A stretch of 64,000 nucleotides of DNA from Ruminococcaceae bacterium R-25 (GTDB lineage Bacteria; Bacillota; Clostridia; Saccharofermentanales; Saccharofermentanaceae), in contig QGFZ01000002.1 of assembly GCA_003149065.1 (NCBI GenBank), positions 558,001 through 622,000 on the forward strand, written 5' to 3'. The stretch's first letter is position 1; each line of letters begins with the position of its first letter. The position numbers and the translations under genes were made by a program. Positions 18,101 through 24,903 of this stretch are shown one piece after another. The notes under the pieces are model-generated. The model was not told the origin of the DNA, did not search any database, and was given only the letters and a program-made list of their open reading frames with translations.

Positions 18101-18677
18101 AGGTGAGGATGTCAACGTTCTCGTACTCGATACAGAGGTTTACTCCAACACAGGCGGACAGGCTTCCAAGTCCACACCTCAGGGTGCTGTTGCTCAGTTC
18201 GCTGCAGGCGGTAAGCACGTTAAGAAGAAGGATCTCGGTATGATGGCTATGAGCTACGGCTACGTATACGTTGCTCAGGTTGCTATGGGATCTGACAAGA
18301 ACCAGCTCATCAAGGCATTCACAGAAGCAGAAGCTTACCATGGACCTTCCCTCGTTATCTGCTATGCTCCTTGTATCAACCACGGTATCAAGGGCGGCCT
18401 CAAGGTAGCTCAGAACAGAGAAAAGGCAGCTGTTGAGTGCGGTTACTGGCACCTCTTCAGATTCAATCCTTCCCTCGCTGCAGAAGGCAAGAATCCTTTC
18501 ACACTCGATTCCAAGGAGCCTACAGCTGACTTCTTCGACTTCCTCAAGGCAGAAGTTCGTTACAACTCTCTCTACAAGAAGTACGATGCAGAAGTTGTTG
18601 ATGGCCTCTTCCAGAGATGCTATCAGGATTCCAGAGACCGTTATGCTTCTTATGTTAAGAAGGCAAACGAAGCTTGA
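15174..18677 (+). CDS. nifJ: Pyruvate:ferredoxin (flavodoxin) oxidoreductase
   Basis: This enzyme oxidises pyruvate with CoA to acetyl-CoA and CO2 and reduces ferredoxin; it is the central catabolic step of anaerobic fermentation. It is the fused homodimeric type, 1167 residues. The order is the domain I pyrimidine-binding part (AYTSYAFTENAAIYPITPSSPMAD), the domain II region, and two [4Fe-4S] ferredoxin motifs (CIQCNQCSIVCP and CLSCGVCVESC). The TPP domain follows, with CAGCGET, GDGWAYDIGYGGLDH and NTGGQASKSTP. ATG at 15174 is chosen because AAAGGAGAT lies eight bases before it; an in-frame GTG at 15132 falls inside the leader hairpin. The very uniform codon choice suggests high expression. 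It is monocistronic. Confidence 0.97.
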   Translation: MAELTKKTMDGNEAAAYTSYAFTENAAIYPITPSSPMADHTDQWAQQGRKNIFGQTVNIVEMESEGGASGAVHGSLATGALTTTYTASQGLLLMIPNMYKIAGELLPCVFHVSARALAAHALNIFGDHADVYACRQTGFAMLCSNSVQEVADLAAVAHLSTIKTRVPFLHFFDGFRTSHEIQKIEVIDYDTLGSLVDYEAIKAFRKRSLSPNHPTLRGTAQNPDIYFQGREASNPFYLAVPDQVQYYMDKINEIRGTDYKLFNYYGAADADRVIIAMGSVCETAEEVIDFLNAHGEKVGLVKVHLYRPFCADKLLEAIPATAKAIAVLDRTKEPGSYAEPLFLDVAAAYVGKNAPKLIGGRYGMGSKDTTPETILAVYKELKKDQPKERFTIGIDDDVTFLSLDCSESIEVAGEGVVQARFWGLGADGTVGANKNSIKIIGDHTDKYAQAYFSYDSKKSGGITISDLRFGDTPIRSTYLINKADFVACHNQSYVYEYDMLSTLKPGGTFLLNTQWTREELEDRLPGSMKRYIANNNIKFYTIDAVAKAKEIGLGGRINTICQSAFFKLSGILPVDQAVDYMKKAALKSYGKKGDDIVQMNYAAIDAGVDAVVAVDIPDSWKTAEDKPVEKKAVPEFIEKVVNVMNRQEGNKLPVSTFVGMEDGTFPQGTAAYEKRGTAVDIPVWDASKCIQCNQCSIVCPHAAIRPFLLTEEEAANAPFETKQGMKPYDNYKFRIQVSAMDCLSCGVCVESCIAKEKAITMAPLKDNLKEAENWDYCVALSHKDNPMNKATVKGSQFEQPLLEFSGACAGCGETPYAKLLTQLFGDRMQISNATGCSSIWGGSAPSMPYTTNYRGFGPAWGNSLFEDNAEHGLGMYLGYKQLRSRAKMLVEETVANTASEDLKAAAQAWIDGYNSAENTREIAEKLAEALKAEGSDSAKKALDYEDFFMKRSQWIIGGDGWAYDIGYGGLDHVLATGEDVNVLVLDTEVYSNTGGQASKSTPQGAVAQFAAGGKHVKKKDLGMMAMSYGYVYVAQVAMGSDKNQLIKAFTEAEAYHGPSLVICYAPCINHGIKGGLKVAQNREKAAVECGYWHLFRFNPSLAAEGKNPFTLDSKEPTADFFDFLKAEVRYNSLYKKYDAEVVDGLFQRCYQDSRDRYASYVKKANEA

Positions 18678-18704
18678 TTCGTAAGAATTAACTGAAATCT
18701 TTAC

Positions 18705-18736
18705 GGGGCTGTCTCAGCAATGAGACAGCCCTTTTC
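18705..18736 (+). terminator. Terminator of the PFOR gene
   Basis: An 11-bp GC-rich stem GGGCTGTCTCA / TGAGACAGCCC (18706-18716 and 18721-18731) around GCAA is followed by TTTTCTT. It is a strong rho-independent terminator. Confidence 0.95.
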
Positions 18737-18854
18737 TTATGCGGATCCCTTTTCGGAACAGTTGTCCTTAAAACGGGGAAGTTTGCCCCAAGCTTTACCC
18801 ATTAGGAGGCTTAATCCGTGCTATAATTAGCAAAGCAAATTAAGGAGTCCGGTT

Positions 18855-19922
18855 TTGGGTATGGGAAGCGGTAAAGGCAAGGAAGAATTATCAAGACTGC
18901 TTATAAATGACAGTCTTTTGCCCGACATATTTCTCGTAAGGTATGCACAGGAGCTTAGCAAGAATGCTTTGCTCGTTTATCTCTGGCTCAATATGACCGG
19001 CGATAAGAACAGCTTTAACGAGGAAACAGTAAAGAAGTTTAAGATAATCCCTGATGATGAGATTTCCAAGACTCTGGCTGAACTCATGGCATCAGGACTC
19101 ATCAACCGCAAGGATAAGACTTATTCTTTCGATGATATCAAGGCACGCGAAGTGGAAGAATATGTCCAGGCACAGAAGGCCATGGGCACAGATCCTGATC
19201 TCTCAGGACTTAAGAGCGATGAACAGGAGAGAAAGACTCTCGCTGATTCGATCTCCAAGACATTCTACCAGGGCGAACTTCCTTATATCTTCTACAGACT
19301 TATAGATAAGTGTCTATATGAATATAAGTTCGACAGCATCGTCTGCTACAAGCTTTTCGAAGAGGGCTACGACCAGTCCATTCACAGATCCAACATACAG
19401 ATGGAGAACAGGGCGCGCGAGTGGTTCGAAAAAGGCTATACGGATATCAAGAGCCTCGAAAAGCAGCTCGAGATAGATAAGCGCACCAAAAAGCTCATCA
19501 AGCTTACAGGCAGCCTCATGCGCAAGCGTCTTAACGGTCTTGATATCGACCGCGTTAAGAGCTGGGCAGAAGATTTAGGTGCGACTGAAGAACTCGTAAC
19601 ATTGGCTTTCAAAGAGAACGAATTCAGGACCAACCTGACATTAAAGAATGTCGGTGACACTCTTACCAAGTGGCACGACCAGGGCATAAAGACTGCTGAG
19701 GATGCTGCCAAATTCAGCGAAGAAGAGCACAAGGAGAATAAGCGCAAGGCCACAAGAAGAAAGGCCAACGCAGGTTCTGTCTGGGCTACCGGAGAAGAAG
19801 CCGGCATAGCAGCAGAACCAAAGGCAGAAGAACCTAAGAATACAAAGGCTTCAGAGGATACGAATGACGATGACGGAGACAGCAATATTCCCGACAGCGT
19901 CCTTGATATGTTTGGAGATTAA
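18855..19922 (+). CDS. DnaD-like primosomal replication protein
   Basis: This 355-residue DnaD/DnaB2-family protein takes part in replication restart and initiation, remodelling DNA at oriC or stalled forks for helicase loading. A winged-helix-like N-terminal half (about 10-100) is followed by one or two DnaD C-terminal alpha-helical domains (residues about 125-185 and 195-275, with ARE/W.EKGYTDI and VGDTLTKWHDQGIKT). It ends in a basic then acidic disordered tail. The start is taken as TTG at 18855, seven bases after AAGGAG; the ATG at 18861 would be 13 bases away. The helicase loader gene dnaI follows two bases after the stop. TATAAT at 18822-18827 may be the -10. Confidence 0.85.
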   Translation: MGMGSGKGKEELSRLLINDSLLPDIFLVRYAQELSKNALLVYLWLNMTGDKNSFNEETVKKFKIIPDDEISKTLAELMASGLINRKDKTYSFDDIKAREVEEYVQAQKAMGTDPDLSGLKSDEQERKTLADSISKTFYQGELPYIFYRLIDKCLYEYKFDSIVCYKLFEEGYDQSIHRSNIQMENRAREWFEKGYTDIKSLEKQLEIDKRTKKLIKLTGSLMRKRLNGLDIDRVKSWAEDLGATEELVTLAFKENEFRTNLTLKNVGDTLTKWHDQGIKTAEDAAKFSEEEHKENKRKATRRKANAGSVWATGEEAGIAAEPKAEEPKNTKASEDTNDDDGDSNIPDSVLDMFGD

Positions 19923-19924
19923 GG

Positions 19925-20821
19925 ATGAAAACGATTAAAGAACTTATAAGAGAGAGTCTTACTGAAGTTGCTGCCACAAGAGATATCAACAGGCAGAACA
20001 GCATTAACCGTGTATATAAAGATTATCCTGAACTTAAAGACATAGACAACCAGATCCTGGATGTCAGAAACAGCAGGTTTATTGCTGTAATCGACAAGGA
20101 TGAAAGACTCATCAAAAGGTTCGATATCGCGGAAGAAGAACTCCAGGCAAAGCGCGATAAGATCATTGCAAGAAACAGGATAGATCCTTATTTCGATGAG
20201 GAAAAGAATATCTGCGACAAGTGCGGCGATACCGGATTTACCAAAGGTTCCGACGGCACCGTAAAGGTCTGTTCCTGCAGAAAGAACGAGCTCGAGAACT
20301 GCTATGAACAAAGCGGCATGGCAGACTACACATCTTATAAGATGAAAAATTACAGAGACGATTATCTCGGTAATGCAACAGGGCGCAAGAAGATCAAGAA
20401 TGAGCTTTTAAAGGTCATGCTGGGTCTTAATGAGGGCGATGCTTCATCGCCTTTGTGCGTACTTTCAGCTCCTCCGCAGTCAGGCAAGACTTTCCTTGCC
20501 GTCGTTGTCTGCAAGACAGCGATCAACTTAGGTAAGAGCGCATACTATGCCAAGTGCGAAGATCTCGCAAATCTCGGCACCGACACTCTTGATGCATTAA
20601 AGCATATTGATTTCCTTGTAATAGACGATTTTGCCGATTCGGTAACACATTTCCAGAATGTCGGATCGGTATTGAACACTTTGCTCGAGACAAGAGCTGC
20701 TGCAAACCTTACAACTGTCCTCGTAACTCCTTTCCCTGTCAGTGAACTCGTAAAGAAGTGCGACATGAGGATCAGCGGCAAGCTCCAGACTGCAAAGAAG
20801 ATATCTTCGGAAGGAAGGTAA
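19925..20821 (+). CDS. dnaI: DnaI/DnaC-like helicase loader ATPase
   Basis: This is a 298-residue AAA+ ATPase of the DnaI type, which loads the replicative DnaB/DnaC helicase. The middle of the protein has a zinc-binding segment (CDKCGDTGF...CSC, residues about 97-119), as in Bacillus DnaI where it binds the helicase. The P-loop reads APPQSGKT, with Ala instead of the usual first Gly. Walker B is DFLVIDDFAD, and a sensor region lies near the C-terminus. It lies two bases after the DnaD gene, so the two are translationally linked and probably act together at the primosome. AcpS follows 10 bases later. Confidence 0.88.
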   Translation: MKTIKELIRESLTEVAATRDINRQNSINRVYKDYPELKDIDNQILDVRNSRFIAVIDKDERLIKRFDIAEEELQAKRDKIIARNRIDPYFDEEKNICDKCGDTGFTKGSDGTVKVCSCRKNELENCYEQSGMADYTSYKMKNYRDDYLGNATGRKKIKNELLKVMLGLNEGDASSPLCVLSAPPQSGKTFLAVVVCKTAINLGKSAYYAKCEDLANLGTDTLDALKHIDFLVIDDFADSVTHFQNVGSVLNTLLETRAAANLTTVLVTPFPVSELVKKCDMRISGKLQTAKKISSEGR

Positions 20822-20831
20822 AAGACTTCCG

Positions 20832-21227
20832 ATGAATGTACGCTGCGGAACCGACATCGTAGATATCGCCAGGTTTGTAAAGAAACTGGAAGAAGGCAAC
20901 ACGGCTTTTTTCGATAAGTGCTTTACAGAAGGTGAGATCGCTTATTGCAATTTATCCAAGGACCTTAAAAAGAAGGCTGAGCGCTTTGCGGCCAGATGGG
21001 CTGCAAAAGAAGCTGTCGGCAAGGCACTTGGCACAGGCCTTCTGAGCGAAGGCGTCGGAATGCATGACATCGAAGTTATTAAGGATGAGAGAGGCACGCC
21101 GGGCATAAGACTTACAGGCGGCGCTCTTTCCCATGCAAATGAACTGGGTATGAGTTCTGTCTCAATAAGTCTGTCACATGACGGCGGAATGGCTGCAGCA
21201 TATTGCGTAATGCTCGTGGAGAAATAA
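20832..21227 (+). CDS. acpS: Holo-[acyl-carrier-protein] synthase
   Basis: AcpS transfers 4'-phosphopantetheine from CoA to the serine of apo-ACP, activating fatty acid synthesis. The 131-residue length is normal. The magnesium-binding motif GTDIVDIARF is near the N-terminus, and RWAAKEAVGKALGTG carries the catalytic and metal-binding Glu. The C-terminal part has VSISLSHDGGMAAAYCV. ATG at 20832 starts 10 bases after dnaI in the same operon. Its stop is two bases before the next start. Confidence 0.95.
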   Translation: MNVRCGTDIVDIARFVKKLEEGNTAFFDKCFTEGEIAYCNLSKDLKKKAERFAARWAAKEAVGKALGTGLLSEGVGMHDIEVIKDERGTPGIRLTGGALSHANELGMSSVSISLSHDGGMAAAYCVMLVEK

Positions 21228-21229
21228 GG

Positions 21230-22483
21230 ATGAAGAGACGGGATAATCAGGAAAACTCAAGCATCTTCAAGATCTTCGAGCGCAAAAAGAAACCTCAGGT
21301 AGGCGGGGAGATACCGCCTAAGACGATCAGGCACTTGGAGCGACCTGTAAATCTTCCTTTCCTCAAAGATATGAGCGAGGACAATGAACGCTACGGCAGT
21401 GCCGAAGATATGGAAGAGAAGTGGGGCCTTTCTGACAAGCAGGCAACATTAAGTGTCGTTAAGAAGAGGAAGTTCATAAGTCTTGCGATCGCCGTGGCTG
21501 CTTTTATCCTGCTCATAGTAGGCGTCTTTTATATCCTGCCTAGAGTACTGCCTGATCTCTTCAAAGGTACCAACATCGAGCTCTTCATTGAGCCTGAGGT
21601 CAATCTTGAGTACGAAGATGAGAGCTTCAGGGTAGTAAAAGACAGCACAGTCGCTCTCATGACAGAACCCGATCCTTCAACCAAGCGTATTGCGGAAGTC
21701 CTTTTCAATGAGCCAGTTAAGTATATTTCTGCCGCAAAGGACGGTTACTGCAAGATAAGGACTATGGACGGCCTTGAAGGCTTTGTCAAGGAATCGAGCC
21801 TGGTCGATGATACGAATTCGATCGAGCCCGACGTTCATCAATATAAGCTCATCGTATCCGAGTCTTCGAAAAATATCATGACCCACGCGAGCAACGGTAC
21901 CTTGATAAAGAAGGTAATGATGAATACCGTGCTTTACGCTGATATCAAAAGAGAAGGCGTTTACCAGGTAGCTCTGCCCGGCGGAGACAGCGGATGGATC
22001 GGATCATCCGGTGTTATCGAGCTGTCACCCAGAGCCGAGACCGAAGAAGTATCCAGCCGTTATTTTGTGAGCTCGGTCTTAACCTTTGTTAACAGCAAGT
22101 ATATCCAGAACGGCATGTCCATAGACGGTGCCTCTGTAAACGGCGTCGTATATGTCAGCGCTGAAGTAAACGGTATCCAGATCCCCAGGACGATGGAAGA
22201 GCAGGCGAAGGCCGGCATCGAAGTTATACCTGAGCCAGACGCTGTTACCGGTAAGATAATGATCGACCAGATTCAGCCGGGAGATATTCTCTTTTTGGCG
22301 AGCCCGAAAAAGACGGCCGGAGATAAAGAAATCTATGAAATGGCAGTCTGTACCGATACCGGAGTGCTGTTTATGATATCACCTGCAAGAACTACGGTAA
22401 GACTCAGAAACTTCTCTTCAGGTGACTCAATATGCGAAAGGATCATTACGATAAGACGCATATTCAGCACTAAAGTGACGTAG
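21230..22483 (+). CDS. Membrane-anchored SH3 protein with degenerate NlpC/P60-like domain
   Basis: This 417-residue protein has a basic cytoplasmic tail (about 1-80), one transmembrane helix (about 82-105) and two bacterial SH3-like segments (about 130-190 and 200-265). A C-terminal region from about residue 275 follows the NlpC/P60 peptidoglycan endopeptidase pattern (GIQIPRTMEEQAKAG, then QIQPGDILFL). Where active enzymes have DCSGFV it reads SVNGVV, and the His-containing strand (usually SHVGIY) reads YEMAVC. Cys and His are therefore both missing and it is probably a non-catalytic wall-binding or regulatory protein. ATG at 21230 fits the ribosome site inside the end of acpS better than the in-frame TTG at 21203. 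Confidence 0.75.
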   Translation: MKRRDNQENSSIFKIFERKKKPQVGGEIPPKTIRHLERPVNLPFLKDMSEDNERYGSAEDMEEKWGLSDKQATLSVVKKRKFISLAIAVAAFILLIVGVFYILPRVLPDLFKGTNIELFIEPEVNLEYEDESFRVVKDSTVALMTEPDPSTKRIAEVLFNEPVKYISAAKDGYCKIRTMDGLEGFVKESSLVDDTNSIEPDVHQYKLIVSESSKNIMTHASNGTLIKKVMMNTVLYADIKREGVYQVALPGGDSGWIGSSGVIELSPRAETEEVSSRYFVSSVLTFVNSKYIQNGMSIDGASVNGVVYVSAEVNGIQIPRTMEEQAKAGIEVIPEPDAVTGKIMIDQIQPGDILFLASPKKTAGDKEIYEMAVCTDTGVLFMISPARTTVRLRNFSSGDSICERIITIRRIFSTKVT

Positions 22484-22528
22484 CTTAAAAAAAGTCTGCA
22501 ATACTTGAAAAAGAGACGTAAAAACTTG

Positions 22529-22557
22529 TTGCACTCTTAAATAGGTTGTGGTATTAT
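22529..22557 (+). promoter_or_regulatory. Promoter of rpmB
   Basis: TTGCAC (22529-22534) and TATTAT (22552-22557) are separated by exactly 17 bases and lie 35 bases before the L28 start. Confidence 0.7.
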
Positions 22558-22592
22558 TCTTAGGCATTTGAATTCTAACAGGAGGTGTTTGC

Positions 22593-22790
22593 ATGGCTAA
22601 GTGTGAAGTTTGCCAGAAAGATATGTTCTTCGGCAGAAAGATTAGAATCACGCGTTCACAGATTTCAAGACGCGCGCTTACTACGCAGCAGGCTAACGTA
22701 CACAGAGTTAAGGTTGTTGTTGACGGCACCCCCAAGTCAATGAACGTTTGCACACGTTGCCTTCGTTCCGGCAAAGTCGAGAGAGCGTAA
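22593..22790 (+). CDS. rpmB: 50S ribosomal protein L28
   Basis: This is a 65-residue large-subunit protein. It is the zinc-binding form: CEVC at residues 4-7 and CTRC near residue 55 form a four-cysteine site. The C-terminal TRCLRSGKVER is the family signature. AGGAGGTG lies six bases before the ATG. It is monocistronic, between its own promoter and a strong terminator, as is usual for L28 in Clostridia. Confidence 0.97.
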   Translation: MAKCEVCQKDMFFGRKIRITRSQISRRALTTQQANVHRVKVVVDGTPKSMNVCTRCLRSGKVERA

Positions 22791-22821
22791 GGTTCTAGAA
22801 GTTGTTATTGAAATTATTAGG

Positions 22822-22848
22822 GAGGTCATCATTAGGATGACCTCTTTT
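22822..22848 (+). terminator. Terminator of rpmB
   Basis: A 9-bp stem GAGGTCATC / GATGACCTC (22822-22830 and 22836-22844) with a five-base loop is followed by TTTT. Confidence 0.93.
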
Positions 22849-22893
22849 GCATTTTGTAAATAATTCCTTTTTTTATTTTTTTCAGAAATGAAG

Positions 22894-22939
22894 TTGACGT
22901 TTGTTCATTTTTGAGTACTCTAATCTTAAAGATGAACAA
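22894..22939 (+). promoter_or_regulatory. Promoter region with spaced inverted repeat before the licC-licA fusion
   Basis: TTGACG (22894-22899) is a good -35; the -10 is weak (around TACTCT at 22916). An 8-bp inverted repeat TTGTTCAT (22901-22908) / ATGAACAA (22932-22939) brackets the presumed -10 and start, with centres 31 bp apart or about three helical turns. The encoded protein begins with a winged helix and could be the repressor. Confidence 0.4.
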
Positions 22940-22949
22940 GGTGGCTTTT

Positions 22950-24725
22950 ATGACTCGTGATCAATTTTCTTTATTGAATGTTCTTAGAACTAATGAAATT
23001 AATAATCAACGTAGCTTGGCTTCGTTTCTTGGTATGGCTTTGGGGAAAACCAACAGACTATTATCCGAAGCTCGACAAGGGGGGTTGATTGATGATGAGT
23101 ACAAATTGACTGCAGATGGTTATAAAGCAATGGAACCATATAAGGTTGACAATGCTATCATTATGGCCGCAGGCCTTTCATCCCGATTCGCGCCCTTATC
23201 TTACGAAAAACCTAAGGGGCTTTTGGTTGTAAAAGGTGAAGTTCTTATTGAAAGGCAGATTAGACAATTACGTGAAGCAGGAATCAGTGATATAACCGTT
23301 GTTGTTGGTTATATGAAAGAGAAGTTTTTTTATCTTCATGAGAAATTTGATGTAAATATTGTAATCAATGATGATTATTTCCGTTATAACAATCCATCAA
23401 CGCTTATAAGAGTTAAAGATTTGCTGAAAAATACCTTCATTTGTTCTTCAGATAATTATTTTGTTGAGAATGTTTTTGAACCTTTTGTATATGATTCATA
23501 CTATTCTGCGGTTTATCAGGAAGGTGAGAGTGATGAATGGGGACTATTAACGGATAGTAATAATAGAATCGTAAAGATTGACCATTCACCAAAAGATATG
23601 TGGATTATGATGGGTCACGCATTTTTTTCGAAGTCTTTTTCTGAAAAATTCATTCCAATCCTTGAGAAACAGTATTCAAAGGAAAGTGTCCGATATGAAT
23701 TATGGGAGCATATCCTCGAAGAAAACCTAAAACGTCTTTCAATTTCGATGCGTCAGTATAGTACGGATGTTATCAAGGAATTTGATTCATTAGAAGATCT
23801 TAGGGCTTTTGATGAGAAATATATCCAAAACAGCGGTTCTGAGATTTTTTCGAATATCTGTAATGTTTGTAGCTGTGAGGAAAATGACATTAAAGATATC
23901 AGTGTTGTTAAGCAGGGCCTTACAAACCTGTCATTCAGATTTTCTTGTAAAGGGAAATCATTTATTTACCGTCATCCTGGTGTTGGTACAGAAAAATACA
24001 TCTCGCGAGAAAGCGAAGCTTTTTCGATGGGTGTTGCGAAGAAACTTGGACTGGATAGCACGATAATTGAGATTAATGGTAAAGAAGGATGGAAGATCTC
24101 GACATTTATCGAGAATGCCCATACTCTTAATTATCATAATAAAGATGAAGTTAAGCAGGCCCTTGGTCTTGTAAAAAAGCTTCATGATGCTGCCATAGTT
24201 TCGCCTTATGATTTTGATATATGGCAAAGAACACTGAACTTCATAGATCTTATTCTTGACCACCGAAAGGACTTTTCAGACTTCAACACGCTGTTTAATG
24301 ATATGAAGGAGCTCTATGAATATACCAAAACTGATGGTGTAAAAAAAATCTTGTGTCACTGTGACTGTTATGATCCAAATTTCCTCGTAGATAAAAACGG
24401 CGTTGTAACTCTTATTGACTGGGAGTATTCAGGCAATGATGATCCTGCAAACGATCTAGGTACATTTATCTGTTGTTCTGACTATACATTTGAGGAAGCG
24501 CTTGAGGTGATCAACATATATTACGGATGCAAACCCACAGAAAAAGAACTGCATCATTGTTTGGCTTATGTTGCAATTGCTTCATATTATTGGTTCGTCT
24601 GGGCTATATATCAGGAATCCATAGGCAACATGGTAGGAGATTACCTGTTTCTGTGGTATCAGAATTCTAAATATTATATGAATAAAGCAAAAGAGTATTA
24701 TGAAAGGAACAGAAAAAATGGCTGA
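22950..24725 (+). CDS. Winged helix + LicC-like nucleotidyltransferase + LicA-like choline kinase fusion
   Basis: This 591-residue protein has three parts. Residues about 1-70 are a MarR-like winged helix (LASFLGMALGKTNRLLSEARQ). Residues about 72-290 are a nucleotidyltransferase with the signature IIMAAGLSSRFAPLSYEKPKGLL, as in the CTP:phosphocholine cytidylyltransferase LicC. Residues about 305-590 are a choline/ethanolamine kinase with HCDCYDPNFL (catalytic Asp, Asn) and LIDWEYSGNDDPANDLGTF (metal Asp). Together it could phosphorylate an amino alcohol and convert it to the CDP form, as licA and licC do separately in Haemophilus and Streptococcus. ATG at 22950 follows AAGGTGG by five bases; upstream in-frame ATGs lack a site. 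The gene is clearly AT-richer than its neighbours. The small membrane protein gene overlaps its end by eight bases. Confidence 0.85.
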   Translation: MTRDQFSLLNVLRTNEINNQRSLASFLGMALGKTNRLLSEARQGGLIDDEYKLTADGYKAMEPYKVDNAIIMAAGLSSRFAPLSYEKPKGLLVVKGEVLIERQIRQLREAGISDITVVVGYMKEKFFYLHEKFDVNIVINDDYFRYNNPSTLIRVKDLLKNTFICSSDNYFVENVFEPFVYDSYYSAVYQEGESDEWGLLTDSNNRIVKIDHSPKDMWIMMGHAFFSKSFSEKFIPILEKQYSKESVRYELWEHILEENLKRLSISMRQYSTDVIKEFDSLEDLRAFDEKYIQNSGSEIFSNICNVCSCEENDIKDISVVKQGLTNLSFRFSCKGKSFIYRHPGVGTEKYISRESEAFSMGVAKKLGLDSTIIEINGKEGWKISTFIENAHTLNYHNKDEVKQALGLVKKLHDAAIVSPYDFDIWQRTLNFIDLILDHRKDFSDFNTLFNDMKELYEYTKTDGVKKILCHCDCYDPNFLVDKNGVVTLIDWEYSGNDDPANDLGTFICCSDYTFEEALEVINIYYGCKPTEKELHHCLAYVAIASYYWFVWAIYQESIGNMVGDYLFLWYQNSKYYMNKAKEYYERNRKNG

Positions 24726-24903
24726 GAAAATTGACATTGGCAAACTCATTGATGAAGAGACTGAAAAGCGTCTTGATATAATGCAGTCTCCTGATTATGA
24801 ATTTCCCAAAAAGGCTGGCATGACAGATTATGTGTTTATCTGCTTAAGCATCATAATTAGTATTGTGTTAATCGTTCTTTGTATGACGGGGGTGATAGTA
24901 TGA
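24718..24903 (+). CDS. 61-residue single-pass membrane protein
   Basis: This small protein has an acidic/basic soluble N-terminus (residues 1-35, with IGKLIDEETEKRLD) and one C-terminal membrane helix (about 37-60, ending MTGVIV). ATG at 24718 has AAAGGA nine bases before it and lies inside the end of the fusion gene; its stop overlaps the start of the permease gene (ATGA). That tight coupling suggests it works with the permease, perhaps as a small subunit in the way MetS accompanies MetP. This is inference from layout; no family was recognised. Confidence 0.75.
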   Translation: MAEKIDIGKLIDEETEKRLDIMQSPDYEFPKKAGMTDYVFICLSIIISIVLIVLCMTGVIV

